NCBI GenBank assembly: GCA_963576725.1
Contig: OY755244.1
Span: 80,847,620-80,911,619 of the forward strand
From: Azorinus chamasolen
Taxonomy: Eukaryota; Mollusca; Bivalvia; Cardiida; Solecurtidae
Length of the DNA stretch: 64,000 nt
Direction of reading: 5' to 3'
Part shown: one piece after another, positions 12,801-27,800 of the stretch
How positions within the stretch are numbered: position 1 is the first letter of the stretch
Layout of the letters: every line of letters begins with the position of its first letter
Notes under the pieces: model-generated
Databases searched by the model: none
The model's input: only the letters and a program-made list of their open reading frames with translations
Told to the model about the DNA's origin: nothing
Program-made: the position numbers and the translations under genes

Positions 12801-15800
12801 TGCAGAGCCAACACAGTCTTTGCCACGTGGAAAACCTGGTAGAAATGAGCATGGCCTTGCACGAGAGTGAATACCTTCCTCACAGCTCTGGGAACACAGA
12901 GACCAAGGACCCCAAGCTCCCCAGATACCATCAACTGCAATAAAATGAAAAACTGCAACTTTCACAAAAGGCAAAACAAAACTTTGAAATGTTTATAACT
13001 ACAGTAAAACCTCTCTATAATGGCCACTTAACTGTGTTAATTAGTATTTAGGGCAGGTGGCTGCTTAAAGCAAGGTGAAAGTAAAACAGAACACTCCTAT
13101 AGGCAGGTGGCTGCTTAAAGCAAGGTGAAAGTAAAACAGAACGCTCCTATAAGAGCGTTCTGTTTTACTTTCACCTTGCTTTAAGCAGCCACCTTCCTTT
13201 AACACAAACTACTCGATGTAATTTAGTGGCCGTTATAGAGAGGTTTTACTGTATAATCTATATGACTATGACATAATGAACATTAACTAGCTCAAGTTCT
13301 GTATAATTGCATGTGAACACAAAAATGTTTTGCCATGGCAGAAATTGTTGAATCAGATCTACATGTATAATTATTCCATCAGCAAACAGAGCAGACCATG
13401 ATCAGATGACTCCTACAGGAGTGATCTGGTTGGGACTTTTCTGTTTACAAAGATGTTACAAGATGCATTTATTGAGTAAAGAATTTTTTTCTCCAAATTC
13501 CGTTTCTAGTTTAACCCATTACCTCATAGGCTATTTTTAGATACAACCTCTTTGAATAAATCTACCAAAAAGGAGCATTTAACTAGAGAAAAGGGAATTT
13601 TTAGAATTTTGTAGCTTAAAACCATTGTGATAAATAGAGCATTTGCTCCTATAGGAGCAAATACTCAATTTATCACAATGGTTTCATAAAGTGACTTTTA
13701 CAGAGTCGTCAAAAGTCGTCAATATGAGGGAATGGGTTAAGTAAAATGACCACTAGTTTAGTTACACCAGTCTTTTGCCACGGCAAGAAGCTGCAGAAAA
13801 AACTCACATTGGATATCCTTGCTTAGTTTGATTGCATTGATGCACAATGGGGTTTGAATTCTTGACTGGCTACCGGATAGTAATGAGATCACGATAACCT
13901 AGGCTAACTGTATGGATCTAGATAAGACACCAAGTAATTTGACTGCTTATCTAGAAGCAAGACTATTTGACACTAAGATTGTATTTTTGAAAGGAGACAG
14001 ACGAATACTCTAATCTGGCAGTTAACCCTTTCCTCCATACATACACCTTTCTACGCCTCTGTAAAGTAACCTGTTGAAACCATTGTGATAAATAAAGCAT
14101 ATTACTCTATTTATAATAATGGTTTCAAACTACAAAATTCTAAAACATTTCCTTTTCTCTAGTTAGTGCTCCTTTTGTTGAATCCAAAAAATAGCCTATG
14201 AGGTAATGGGTTAAACCTTTACTCAATGAATATCAATGCAAAAACTAGAGTTTGTTTTTGAGAAAAACACATGTCTCCCCCCCCCCCCCGGTACCCCGCC
14301 CCGCACCCATAAGAGGAATGAATTCACCCCCTGGCACCCTCTACCCTGGCACCCATAAGAGGAATACATTCATATGTCAAAATAGTATAGGAGGAGTTAG
14401 CTGCACAAGACTTTTTCACTATTACACTATATAAGGAAAAACTCCAAAGGGTCATAACTTCTGTCAAAATTGTTGCAGCCAAAATTCCAAATCACATGAC
14501 CATCCTCACATTTAGCTGGTTCATATGTAAAAGTTTGAAGTAAACTCCTCAAATAGCGTAGGAGGAGTTAGCTGCACAAGATTTTTTCGCTATATATTCT
14601 ATATAAGGAAAAACTACAAAGGGCCATAACTTCTGTCAAAATTGTTGCAGCCAAAATTCCAAACCACATGACCATCCTCACATATACTTGGTTCATATGT
14701 AAAAGTTTGAAAGAAATCCCTCCAATAGTGTAGGAGAAGTTAGCTGCACAAGAATTTTAACAGACAGACGGACGGACGGACAGACAGACAGAAAGCACAA
14801 CATCAATATGTCTCCCTCCCCTAAAGGGGGGAGACATAATTATGACATCATGAATACTGATTAGCTGCTTTTTTATAATGGCATAATGTACAAAGGATGT
14901 TTTGATATTGGTAGAAACTGTAGGGTCAGATCTATTAAAAATTCATAAGCAAACAGAGCAGACCCTGATCAGACAGCTCCTATAGGAGCTGTCTGATCTG
15001 GGTCTACTCTGTTTGAAAAGGCGTATAAAGGGGCATTTATGAGTAAAGGGTTATAAGGAATAACCAATACATATTTGCAGAAGCCATGCTAAGATTTAAA
15101 GCTTACATAAATAAACATCAGACTTTATATGGAAAACCCTGAATTAAGCATTAACCTAAAAATATGCAATGAAGTAAATATTCCAAAATAGGGAATTAAT
15201 ATAATACATAAATACTTAAACTGCTCTGATCTAATATTTCGACAACTAAGGGCCTTTGTCAAAGATTATCATGTCAAAATACACGTCACATTTTTGTTAC
15301 ATGCATTCAGCCATAAAATCAAAGAATCTCTTTGATTTTATGGCTGAATGCATGTAACAAAAATGTGACGTGTATTTTGACATGATAATCTTTGACAAAG
15401 GCCCTTAGTGGTCGAAATATTAGATCAGAGCAGTTTAAGTATTTATGCTAAAAATATGCATATGAGAAATAATGGCATCATGAACAAGGCAAATTTTTAC
15501 TATGCCAGAAGCTGTAGAACCAGATCTATATCAATTCATAAGCAAATGAAGCTGACCCTGATTAGACCGCTCCTACAGGAGCCATTTTTGTATTGGTTTA
15601 CTTTGCTTGAAAAGGCATCAAAAGGTGTCTCTATGAGGGAAAGGATTGACCATTTATTGAACACTTGTCATGGTTTTGCAGAAATAGTAATGTAAGGAAT
15701 ATTCCTAAAACATTATCCCCCATTGCCATGTACAGACATTTTGAGTCATCAATCATGGCAATGACAATGGACACTGTGAGCATTATTCAGGGAGAATATT

Positions 15801-18800
15801 TTTTAAATTGGCACCATCTAGCATTAACCCTTCGCTTGCTGTTTATGTCAATATACCTACCTGTAAATAGTGAAGACACAGATGAGACAGCTCCTGCAGG
15901 AGCTGTCTCAACTGGGTCTGCACTATTTACAAGTTGATTGTGCAACTAGTGCACTCCACAGCAGTGATTGCACAGCGAAATACTTGTACACAGTGAAGAA
16001 ATATGTAATTATACAACAGGGCATGGGTAAAGAAGGAGAAATGTATTTTAAAATTCAGCAAGAGAAGGGTTAAAAGAATAATTTGCAAAAACGTCTGATA
16101 ATTGGGTAATAAAATTATGGTCCTGGTCAGAAGATGTTTACCTGGACAAGATTCTGTATTACAGTCTCTAGTCTCTGATGTGGCTCCAAAACAAGGTCTT
16201 CCATGAGGAGCATGCCTGAAGGGACAGCAAAAACATTTTATAAAACTTATAGTGTTGTGGTCTTCCGATAACTTGTGTCACCTGTACAACAGATCGAGAT
16301 GTCTAAATTTGAATGGTAACGTACATATGCAGAATAGAAACAGGAAGAAACAGGAGCATGGTACTGCCAATGGCTCATTGTCTCCATGTGAAGAAAGCTA
16401 ACATTTTCCTTGAAAAAAAAGCATTATAAATATAAGTTAAAGAATGTTTATGAAATCATAAATCCATGCATAAATGTTCAGTAGGGAGAAGGTTAAATTT
16501 TGCCTGGGAATACATAAGAGTACTTGCAGTACTCCCATACAACTGAACTATGAGTACTGTGTACACACTTACTGGACAGTGCCAGAATCTGCTATTATAC
16601 AACTAAGCCATGAGTACTGTTGTACACACTTACTGGACATAATGCCAGAATCTGTTACATACAACTGAACTATGAGTACTATGTACACACTTACTGGACA
16701 TAATGCCAGAATCTGTTACATACAACTGAACTATGAGTACTGTGTACACACTTACTGGAGATAGTGCCAGAATCTGTTACATACAACTGAACTATGATTA
16801 CTGTGTACACACTTACTGGACTTAATGCCAGAATCTGTTACATACAACTGAACTATGAGTACTGTGTACACACTTACTGGACATAGTGCCAGATTCTGTT
16901 ACATACAACTGAACTATGAGTACTGTGTACACACTAACTGTGTACTATGAATACTGTGTACACACTTACTGGTCATAGTGGCAGAATCTGTTCCGTAGCT
17001 GTATCCCACCCTCACAAGTCTTTGAGCATTTGTTCCAGCCTGTCCAATCAGTTAACACACCATCCACTGAAATAAAAGCAGTAACAATTAATGATGAAGA
17101 AGCCATTCCTAAATCACTGAAAAGGAATTCCTGCAATGTTAAAACCATTAACCATTTACTCCCAGGCGTGGATTAAGAAGGGGGCGGAGCCAGCGTACGC
17201 CCCCACTAAAATTGCCGAAACAATTTTTTTTAGTAATATTTTAGATCTATATACAGTAAAACCTCTCTATAACGACCACTAAATTGTGTTAATTAGTTGG
17301 TATTTAGAGCAGGTGGCTGCTTAAAGCAAGGTGAAAGTAAAACAGAACGCTCCCATAGGAGCCTTTAACACAAAATAATTGATGTAATTTAGTGGTCATT
17401 ATAGAGAGGGTTTACTGTATCTACTAAAATCAATAAAACAATGATTCAGTAGAAGTGTTTTATTTCCCTCACCAAATTAAGCTCTAATTCAACATGTATT
17501 ACAACACACTATTTATTTATGTCATCAAACATAAAAATCTACCCCCCCCCCCCCCCCCCAAAATGTCCACACCCCCCTAATCTGAAATCCTGGATCTGCA
17601 CCTGACTCCATAAATAAGCCGTTCTACACCTTTGCAAACATGTGATCAGGATCTGCGATGTTTGCGTATAATATAACATTGATCTGGTTCTACTATTTCT
17701 TGGCCAAAATATCATGTGTCCATATGGCATTATAACAAGATGTGTTTGTGAAACACTATGCCTCCCCCCCCCCCCCCCCCCCCCCCCAATATCGTCAGTC
17801 TAAATTTGACTTGTAATTTGACCTTTGACCTTGATGTATGACCTTGACTTTAATAAGTCACCCCTAAAAACGTGTGCCTCCATAACTTGCACATGCATGC
17901 CAAGTTTGAAGTATGTATGTGCAATGTCTACAAATTTATTGCCAACGTTTAAGTTGGGGACAAACCAACAGACAGAGCAAAAACAATATGCCCCCATGTA
18001 TCCAATTAATATTCACGACCTCATTATTTCTTGCATAAATATTCATGGAGTAAAAAATTAAGTGACTGTCTCTTTACTTCATGAATACTGAAATAAAAAA
18101 TAATTACATTATGAATATTAATTAGACATTTTTTTTCGGAGTGTCTATTGCCACATATTTTTATAACCGGTGACAGGGTAAAAATCACACGCATCGTGAG
18201 AGTTACACTATACGGCAATAAATTCAGATAGCATTCTAATATCATGATTAAAATGCATTTATTTGGACGAATTACACACCTAGATAAGTAAGATATATTT
18301 TGTAACACTATTTCTTTTAAGCAGAATGTATGCAGACTTTAAAATATAATCATTTTTGTTCGTTATATTCAAAAGTAGGCCTAATTAGCTGCCCAAACTA
18401 AGTTCAGATTATATCTAACTTTCGGGATGAAGACATTAAGGCTCAAAAGAATGAACGAAATAATATTAACGGGGAAAACAATGCGTGGTATAGAATACTA
18501 TTGCAATAATAGTACGGAAAATAATGACTAGATAAATTACCCACCTTAGTGTTGATCCACTTATAAGTAAAATTCCATATGATTATTAACTAACGACACA
18601 TTCACATAAATCCACAATAATCTATTTCAAAGATAAAGTATCCCTGCTTCCCACAAGCGTCCTTGGAATACTAAAGAAATGAATGCAAAAGTCAGCTAGG
18701 TTTGACTGATAACTCAGCATGCAAGCCGAGTTTATGTCAGCTTTGATACACAAATATCACAGTCGGTAATTACGAGTTGTTTGCATTGCAAACACCAAAC

Positions 18801-21800
18801 ACCACGCACACGACAGCTTAATTACGTCTAACAGCGTTGGTAAGCCGACAAACGCATTAATTGGTGTTACTCAATCACTACCGTAAACGTCTAACATCAA
18901 CCAAACCTACTGTGGAGCAAACTTTGACCAAGCTGAATGACACATGATTTACCATATATAAGCTTCAGAGAAATCAAATTTCATCGAATAATCTGTTTCT
19001 CACGAGGCAAAGACTTCTTTTGATGCCATGTTCTGTACGTCGGAGATTTCATCCTCAAGTACCTGGATGTTGGAAACGGGTGTAAACAGAGCAGACCCTG
19101 ATCAGACGGCCCCTATAGGAGCCATCTGATCTGGGGCTGCTCTGTTTGCAAATGCGTGAAAACACGTTTACCTAGTATACTGACGCCTTTTTGCAGTAAT
19201 CCTCAAGTACCTGGATGTTGGAAACGGGTGTAAACAGAGCAGACCCTGATCAGACGGCTCCTATAGGAGCCATCTGATCTGGGTCTACTCTGTTTGCAAA
19301 TGCGTGAAAACACGTTTATCTCGTGTACCGACGCCCTTTTTTGCAGTGAAAATGGTAATAAACGTTCCAAAAAGAAATTGTAACATAACTGTTTGCAAAA
19401 AATCTTGAGCAAAACTGTATAAAATCTCCTCTAACAGAAAATACGGGTCAATAAGCAAAGGGACATCACCGCTGACAAAGTCAATGATAATAGGCTAGGT
19501 TATCGTTCCTTTGCTGCCACGTACGGCGATTTCTCCCTTATTTTGAGACATAAAATTACTTTTTTCATTGTAATAACTAATTCATATATCAGGTTTTCTA
19601 ATACAAATTTGTTTTTTCTGAAATATTGAACGAAATATGTAAAATTCATTCAAACAGAAAATACGGGTCAATAAGCAAAGGGACATCACCGCTGAAAATT
19701 CAATGACCGTAGGCTAGGTTATCGTTCCTTTGGTGACACGTACGGCGATTTCTCCCTTATTTTAAGACATAAAACTATTTTTTTCATTGTATAACTATTT
19801 CATACAGCAGGTTTTCTAATACAAATTTGTTTTTTCTGAAATATTGAGCGAAATATGAAAAATTCATTCTAACAGAAAATACGGGTCAATAAGCAAAGGG
19901 ACAACACCGCTGCAATTTCAATGACAGTAGGCTAGGTTATCGTTCCTTTGGTGACACGTACGGCGATTTCTCCCTTATTTTAAGACATAAAACTATTTTT
20001 TTCATTGTAGTATATATTTCATATAGCAGGTTTTCTGATACAATTTTGTTTTTTCTGAAATATTGAGCGAAATATGAAAAATTCATTCTAACAGAAAATA
20101 CGGGTCAATAAGCAAAGGGACATCACCGCTGAAAATTCAATAACCGTAGGCTAGGTTATCGTTCCTTTGGTGACACGTACGGCGATTTCTCCCTTATTTT
20201 AAGGCATAAAACTACTTTTTTTCATTGCAACAACTATTCCATATACATGTATCAGGTTTTCTATACAAATTTTTTCTCTTGAGAGAATTATGTAAAATCC
20301 TGTCTAACAGAAAAATACGGGTCAATAAGCAAAGGGACATCACCGCTGAAAATGTTTTCACGTACGGCAATTTTCCTCTTATTTTAAGACATAACACTAA
20401 TTTTACCATTGTAACAAATAGTTCATATATTAAGCTTATTATTACACATCTGTTTGCAACAAAACTGGAGCAAAACTGCACATAATAAGCTATTAAAAGG
20501 CCATATGTGGCACTAAGCACTGTACAGATCTACTTACTTGATACTAAGACATCTCAAATTATAGTAAATTTTTTTTTTAAAAATTGTCCATTTCCTCGTT
20601 TTATACAATAACAGACTTTCATTTATTCATGTAACACATTAAAAGCAAAATAAATTTCTAACTTTTTCTTCTTCTTTTATAATAAAACTATTTGTATATA
20701 TAGGCCGGAAACTTTCTTGAGATGGGGGTGATTTTCACGAAAAGGTGATTATTATGTGCATACGTGGTTTTAGATGACTTGCTAATGACACGTAATTACG
20801 TGGTAAAGACTCTGCCATTTTTTTTTCATAAAGACATGTGTTTGGCCATGACAGTAACTGTAGATTCACATCTATATTATTCGATAAGCAAACAGAGCAG
20901 AGTGACTCAGCAGACCCTGGTCAGACAGCTCTTGAGGGGACTGTCAGATCTGGGTCTACTTTGTAAAGGCGTTAAAAGGCATCTCTACAGAGTAAAGGAT
21001 TAATATGGATTTTTTCTTTGTTAATACCATTATATAAATAGAATTTATTGACATATTTTCTTCCATTTCTTTCAACCCTTGCCCTAATAATATTAGACAT
21101 AATGACACCATGAATTTTATTAACCCATTCCCTCATATTGACGCCTTTTGTAAAAGTCATCTGATGAAAGCATTGTGATAAATAGAGCATTTGCTCCTAT
21201 AGGAGCAAACGCTGTATTTATCACAATGGTCTCAAACTACACGATTCTAAAATTTTCCTTTTCTCTATTAATTGTACCTTTTCCGTACATTTATTCAAAG
21301 AGGTTGGGTGTAAAAATAGCTTAGAGGTAATGGGTTAACTGATCTTTTATAATTACAAATGTACACAGAATTATTTGGTATTGGTAGAAGCTGTAGAATC
21401 AGATTTATTTGAATTTTATACGCAAACAGAGCAGACCCTGATCAGACAGCTCCTATAGGAGCCATGTATGTGTCTACTCTGTTAATTTACGCAGTGTCTG
21501 AGTGTCAAACAAATAGGACCATGATAAGACACTATGTTATTCTGGTAGATGCAGGTACATTGTAGTAGCTTAATGCAGGACAAAAGTAATGCAGAAAGCT
21601 CCCAGGAGCTTTCTGCATTTCGTTTGTCCTGCATTAAGCAACCACCTGCTTATAAAGACACCCATATCTATTCATTAAGTGGTCATTTTAGAGGGGTTCT
21701 ATTGTGTACATATTAAATGATATTCACTCTGTTGAGTATTCATGTTAGGAATTATGGCGGTATGATTATTTTTTAGGTGAATTTTATTATGGTCTATGTA

Positions 21801-24800
21801 CCATGATTGTTTGATATTGGTAGAGACTGTAGATGTAGAGTCAAGTCTATTTTAATTTCATACGCAAACAGAGCAAACCTGATCAGACAGCTCCTATAGG
21901 TGCCATCTTGTATGGGTCTACTCTGTTTACGCAGTGTCTGAGTGTCAAACAAATAGGACCATGATAAGACACTATGTTATTCTGTCCCATCTGGACCCAA
22001 ACTTACATAAGTCATTACAAACTTGTCAATCATGTAGAAAGGGTTACAACTGACCTGATAATCAACCCTTTTCATGCATTACTATAGCATGTTACTGGTC
22101 AGATTGTCTATTGCGAGAGCAATGAATTTCTTATTTTAGATTTTTCCAAAGAGTTAGTATTAACCCTTTGCTTGCTATTCACGTCAATATACCTACCTGT
22201 AAATAGTGAAGACCCAGATGAGACAGCTCCTGCAGGAGCTGTCTCATCAGGGTCTGCACTATTTACAAGTTGATTGTGCAACCATTGCACTCCACAGCAG
22301 TGATTGCACAGCGAAATACTTGTACACAGTGAAGATATATGTAATTATACAACAGGGCATGGGTAAAGAAGGAGAAATGTATTTTAAAATTCAGCAAGGG
22401 AAGGGTTAATAATGGGTGGAGTTTTGCATGCATGTTCAAAAATAGAAGGGTAAACATATATATATTTGTCAGAGCATTTTTGTTTGTTTACCTGGGCACA
22501 GATCATAGCTGCACAGCTGCACCTGGTTAAGATCGCCAACACAGTCCTTGCCATGCGGAGCACTAAGCGGGAAGTCACATGATCTGCTTCGGGTATGACT
22601 GCCATTTCCACATGTTACAGGGCAGTCTGTCCAAGTGGTCCACTGGCTTAATATGCCATCAACTACAACATAATACAGAAGATTCACCAAACAGGATTAC
22701 AGTAAAACCTCTCTTAACCAGGTGTTCAATTTACAGTAAAACCTCTCTATAACAGCTACTTAATTACATTAAGCATTTTGTGTTAAAGGCAAGTGGCTGC
22801 TTAAAGCAAGGTGAAAGTAAAACAGAACGCTCCTATAGGAGCGTTCTGTTTTACCTTCACCTTGCTTTAACCAGCCACCTGCCCTAAATACCAATTAACA
22901 TAATTTAGTGGCCATTATAGAGAGGTTTTACTGTAGTATAAATATCGGTCTTAGAGACAGATGGCAGCTTAATGCAGGGTGAGAGTCATGCAGAAAGCTC
23001 CTCACCAAATGTGATGGATTACAGTAAAACCTCTATTAACTGCATGTTAAATTTAGTACAAATATCGGTATTGGAGACAGGTATCTATAAGTATCTAAAT
23101 TCTTTTCTACTTGATTTCCTGTTTAGAGGTTTTTTACTGTATAATATTTTTATGTTGTATGGCAACTGAAAGAAAGGCAGAGAGAAAACCAAAGAATATT
23201 ACCATATTAACTCATTCTCTCCTAGGCTATTTTTAGACCCAACCATTTGAATTAATCTACAGAAATAGAGCATTAACAATAGAAAAGGAGAGTTTTATAA
23301 TTGTGTAGTATTGAAACCATTGTGATAAATTGTGATAAATAGAGCATTTGCTCCTATGGAGCAAATGCTCTATTTATCACAATGGTTTCACAATGGGAAT
23401 TTTATAGAGGCGCAAAAATGCGTCACTAGGGGGTAATGTGTTAACCTAAATTCCAAGAAATTCTTTGGCAAATAGTGCTTGAAGGAACAGTCTGACCAGG
23501 ATCTACACTGTTTGATACTTAGTTTAATTTAACATTATTGAAATGGTGCCAAACTGATGAACAATATTTAAGCCTTTACTTTCTGAATATTCATGTGAGA
23601 AATTATTACATCATGAAGATTGATTAGATTATTTTTTATAATGGCCCATGAACACAGGAAGTTTTGGCAATGGCAGAAAATGTAGAATCATATCTATATA
23701 ATTTCATAGGCAAACAGAGCAGACCGTGGTCAGACAGGAGCCATATTTATGGAGTAAAGGGTTAATGTAGATAAAATGTGATAACATTTTAGCAATTAAC
23801 CCTTTCCCTGTTTTATGTTTATTCCAAATGTCAATACATACTGAATATTCATGGACAAAATAGTTATAATGAAATATGAAAGGTGGAACAGAAACAAAAG
23901 AAACAGGCCTATCAAATTCCATTAACAAACAGAGTAGACCCTGATCAGACGGCTCTTATAGGAGTCGTCTGATATGGGTCTACTCTGTTTGCTAATGCGT
24001 GAAAATGTGTTTATATGAGGGAAAGGTTTAAAACATAATTTTGTCTTTAGAAAGTGACAAAGCACTCTGAAAAAGTATCCAGAAACATGGCTTCTTATAA
24101 ATCTGGATGAAAACTGTTTGTAGTCTTGTTTTAATTCACCAATAATGTGGAAAGAGTAAACGTGAGGTAGAGAATTTAGGAAACCTTGGTAAAACATTTT
24201 CTCTGTGAACCCCTATACTGATGGTCCTCATTAGAATTGCCTCAGAGAGGGTTATAATGATATAGACATGTTGTTTCCCTTATACAGTAAAACCCCTCTG
24301 AACCAGAATTCTAGTAGACAAGAATTTATACACCTTTAGGCAGGTAGCAGCTTAATACGGAAAAATAGTCAAACAGGGAGAGCCACATACGAAATGACAC
24401 CGCACCAAACACCATAAAACAAGAAATGATATAGCCACAAGACAAAACATAACAGGATGCATATCAAGACGAAAATAACTAAACATTAAGCATATTAAAC
24501 AAGAAAGTTGACTATAGGCTGAAAGCAGGAGTACCGCCTTGGAACGGTCAGTAGCCAAAAACAGCTACTGGGGGGGGGGGGGCTTAAACCTGGTTTACGG
24601 GTACCCAACCTTGCCCTTATCCCACTTTCACCAAAGTCAAAATGTAAATAAAATTCCCCCTACTGACAACTTCACAACATGAATAACGATGTCTGCCAAA
24701 ATGAAATTATTTTAAAATAAAAGTTAGAGGTAAACAAGCGACGTCATCATTTAAATTTATAAAATATGTGAAACATTTCTACACCTATATTTTTTTTTAA

Positions 24801-27800
24801 CCCTTTCCTCCATAAATACACCTTTCTACTCCTCTGTAATAACCACTTCTTGAAGCCATTGTGATAAACAGAGCATTTGCTCCTATAGCAGCAAATGCTC
24901 TATTTATCACAATGGTTTCAAACTACAAAATTCTAAAATTTTACTTTTATCTATTTAATGCTCCTTTTCAGTATACTTATTCAAAGAGGTTGGATCTAAA
25001 AATACCCTATGAGGGAATGGGTTAAAGCAGCGTGAATGTCCCAGAGGAGCATTCTGCATGACTTTCACCCAGCATCAAAGACTGATATACATGATGTATA
25101 TATACTAAATTGAAAGTCCAGTTTAAAGATGTTTTACTGTATGTTTATTGTACATGCATCTATTTCTTACTTTATTACCTGGACATTTTCCTGAGGCACA
25201 AGTCTTATTTTCATGGCTCTCTCCAACACAGTCCAGTCCATGGGTAGCACCATCAGGATATTCACAAATACGTGTACGCTCAATGACAGATCCACCACAA
25301 GTAACTGGGCAAGTGGACCAGGTTCCCCATGCTCCCCAGCTACCATCAACTGCAAAAAAAATAATGTCATGCAAAATCTTGAAAGAGAGATATATGACAA
25401 GAGTGTTCAGAGGAACACATGCCTCTTGCAGGGTAGAAATGTGACAAAACAAGCATGAAAACAATACATGAAGGATACAGAGACGGACAGACATTTATGG
25501 AGAAGTGATCGCAAAGGGTCACGCTGCTAAAGCAGATGACTCAAAAATGTAACTCATGCAGTATTTTAAAAAACACATCTTTAGCAAACTGGCGAACTTT
25601 GGCCAACTATACCAACTTCTTTCCACAGAGTAGTGACCGGTGGATTGGATGTCCCTTCTTAAATACCAACAGCCTAATTCTCTGAGCTTCAGAAAGACGT
25701 AGCATTACTAATGTGCTGCTGCCAACATGCCAAAAAAAGGAAAACGTATATACCACTGGGAAGCATCAATACATAGGTAATTTTAAAAGCAATTGCATAA
25801 TCCATATTGGCATCAAAAACTCTGCAATCCTAGTTCACCTGCTTATTACATTTGTGGATAGAAAAGGGTCTTCCAGGTGCAATAGTTTCTCAAAGGATTA
25901 AAAGAATCAGATGTTAGTAAACAAAGTCAGTAAATCAGAGATTAAGCAGACACAATTTTTCAGCATGAGAACGGTTAAACTTAATTGAGGGAATGGCGCA
26001 ATTCCGATGTCATTTGGATGACGTCAAAATGACATTTTATAATATTCAAAAAAAGGGCGTTGGAAGGAGCGGCTATACTGCAATTTACAGGTACATGTAC
26101 TGTGCATTTGCATTAATAAAATCTGAATTGAATTGGGTGTGGATTGTCTTTATAAAAGCAAAGGTTTGGGGGCTAATCGGTATGTGCACAAGCAACTTGA
26201 CAACATTTGCAGCATAGGAAAAGCATAAGATGTTCGCCAAGTATCGGGTTCATTTACATTGTTATACAACAACCGTAACAAAAATGTTCCAATGGAGTTC
26301 TATCCCAAACTCTTGTTAATTCATTTGAGAGCGGTTGTTTAGATCGAATCAACGAAGTGTAGCCAGTCGGCCAGTTTTTTTGTTGTAGCAAAAAATCAAG
26401 GCTTTCAACTGGGGAAATTCCATTGTTGCTGATGACTCCATATATGCATCAGAATTTAGAGGGATACACAACTCTATATGCATGGCTAATTGACCAATCA
26501 ATATCGTGGATTTTACTTTGCAGTATAATAATTCACGTAATGTTGCTCATCAATTTAAATATTAACTACAAACCTCAGAATATCCAAAATTAGCGCACGT
26601 TGGGTTCCTCTCCTGCTTCAGAACGATGAGAAACAGAACCGAGTTGAATGCTCTACGATGTTCCTACGGCGTTATGATATGGAGGGAGACACTTTCTTAG
26701 ATAGAATTATCAAAACTAATGAAACTTAAACCCTGATCAAGTCATATTGCACCAAGATAATGCGCCGACACATAGAGCGAGATCTAGTCACTGCTTGCGA
26801 TTGATATACTAGGATTCGAGCTGTTAGACCACTCCTACAGTCCTGACCTGGATTTTGATGTTTTTCCCAAGGTGAAGAAAATATTGCAGAGGCAACACTT
26901 TGAATCATCAAATGAATTTCAGTTATGCGCACAGAAAGTTGTAGCAGGATTTGATAACAAATGGTATAATGGCATGTCTATGAAATGGATTTACAGGCAT
27001 CGTTAATGTATTTGCAACTCTTGTGGACTACATCAAGAAGGTTAATCATTGTCTTGACTTTACTAATGTCTGAAGGAGTTCGACGCCGAGTAACGTCATA
27101 AAAAACAATGACGTGCTCCAGATGACAGTCAGTGATGTTTTTGATGTTTCACATATATGCTATTAATATTTATTGTATGTTTTTCACACTTAACTATTTA
27201 AGAGCTAAAACTTCCAAGTCTTCCATGATGTGATTTGATTTTATATTTGCATCTGTTGTATCTAGTTAGAGCAAAATTCCACGAACTTTCAGGCCAGCCC
27301 TTTTATTTAACAAATAAAGTGTAAAGTTTTCATTTTGGGACAGTTTATAAATTACTATTGAAAAGGTATTGACTTATTAAATATTAAAATTATTGTGCAA
27401 TAAAAAATATGTATATAAGAATTGAATATGAAATGCATGGTTACAGAGTTATAAAACTGCAGAAACATATACATTTATATTTATTGAAAGCTGTTAACTT
27501 TCTGAAATATACCTGGACAAGGGCCAGCAGAACATATGTCTGTGTCTGTGTTATTCCCAACACAATCAGCTCCTTTGGGGTACCTGAATACAGAAATCGA
27601 AGAATTCAAATTTGTAATACTCCTTAACACATTATCCCCTAGTGATGCATTTTTGTGCATCTATAAAAGTCACTTTATGAAACCATTGTGATAAATAGAG
27701 CATTTGCTCTTATAGGAGTAAATGCTCAATTTATCACAATGGTTTCAAACTACAATATTCTAAATTTTTCCATTCCTCTAGTTAATGCTCCTTTTCGGTA

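Noticed and set aside
15392..15417. Possible hammerhead ribozyme core (TTGACAA, GGCC...GGTC stem, GAAA) in the right arm of the palindrome
   Set aside because: Only the GAAA and a 4-bp stem fit. The CUGANGA box is changed at two positions and the stem junction mismatches. The surrounding palindrome would fold otherwise. Too weak to claim.
19051..19220. TSR exon start suggested by TACCTGGATGTT
   Set aside because: No Cys pattern or W motif follows on the minus strand; the sequence is a 148-bp duplication.
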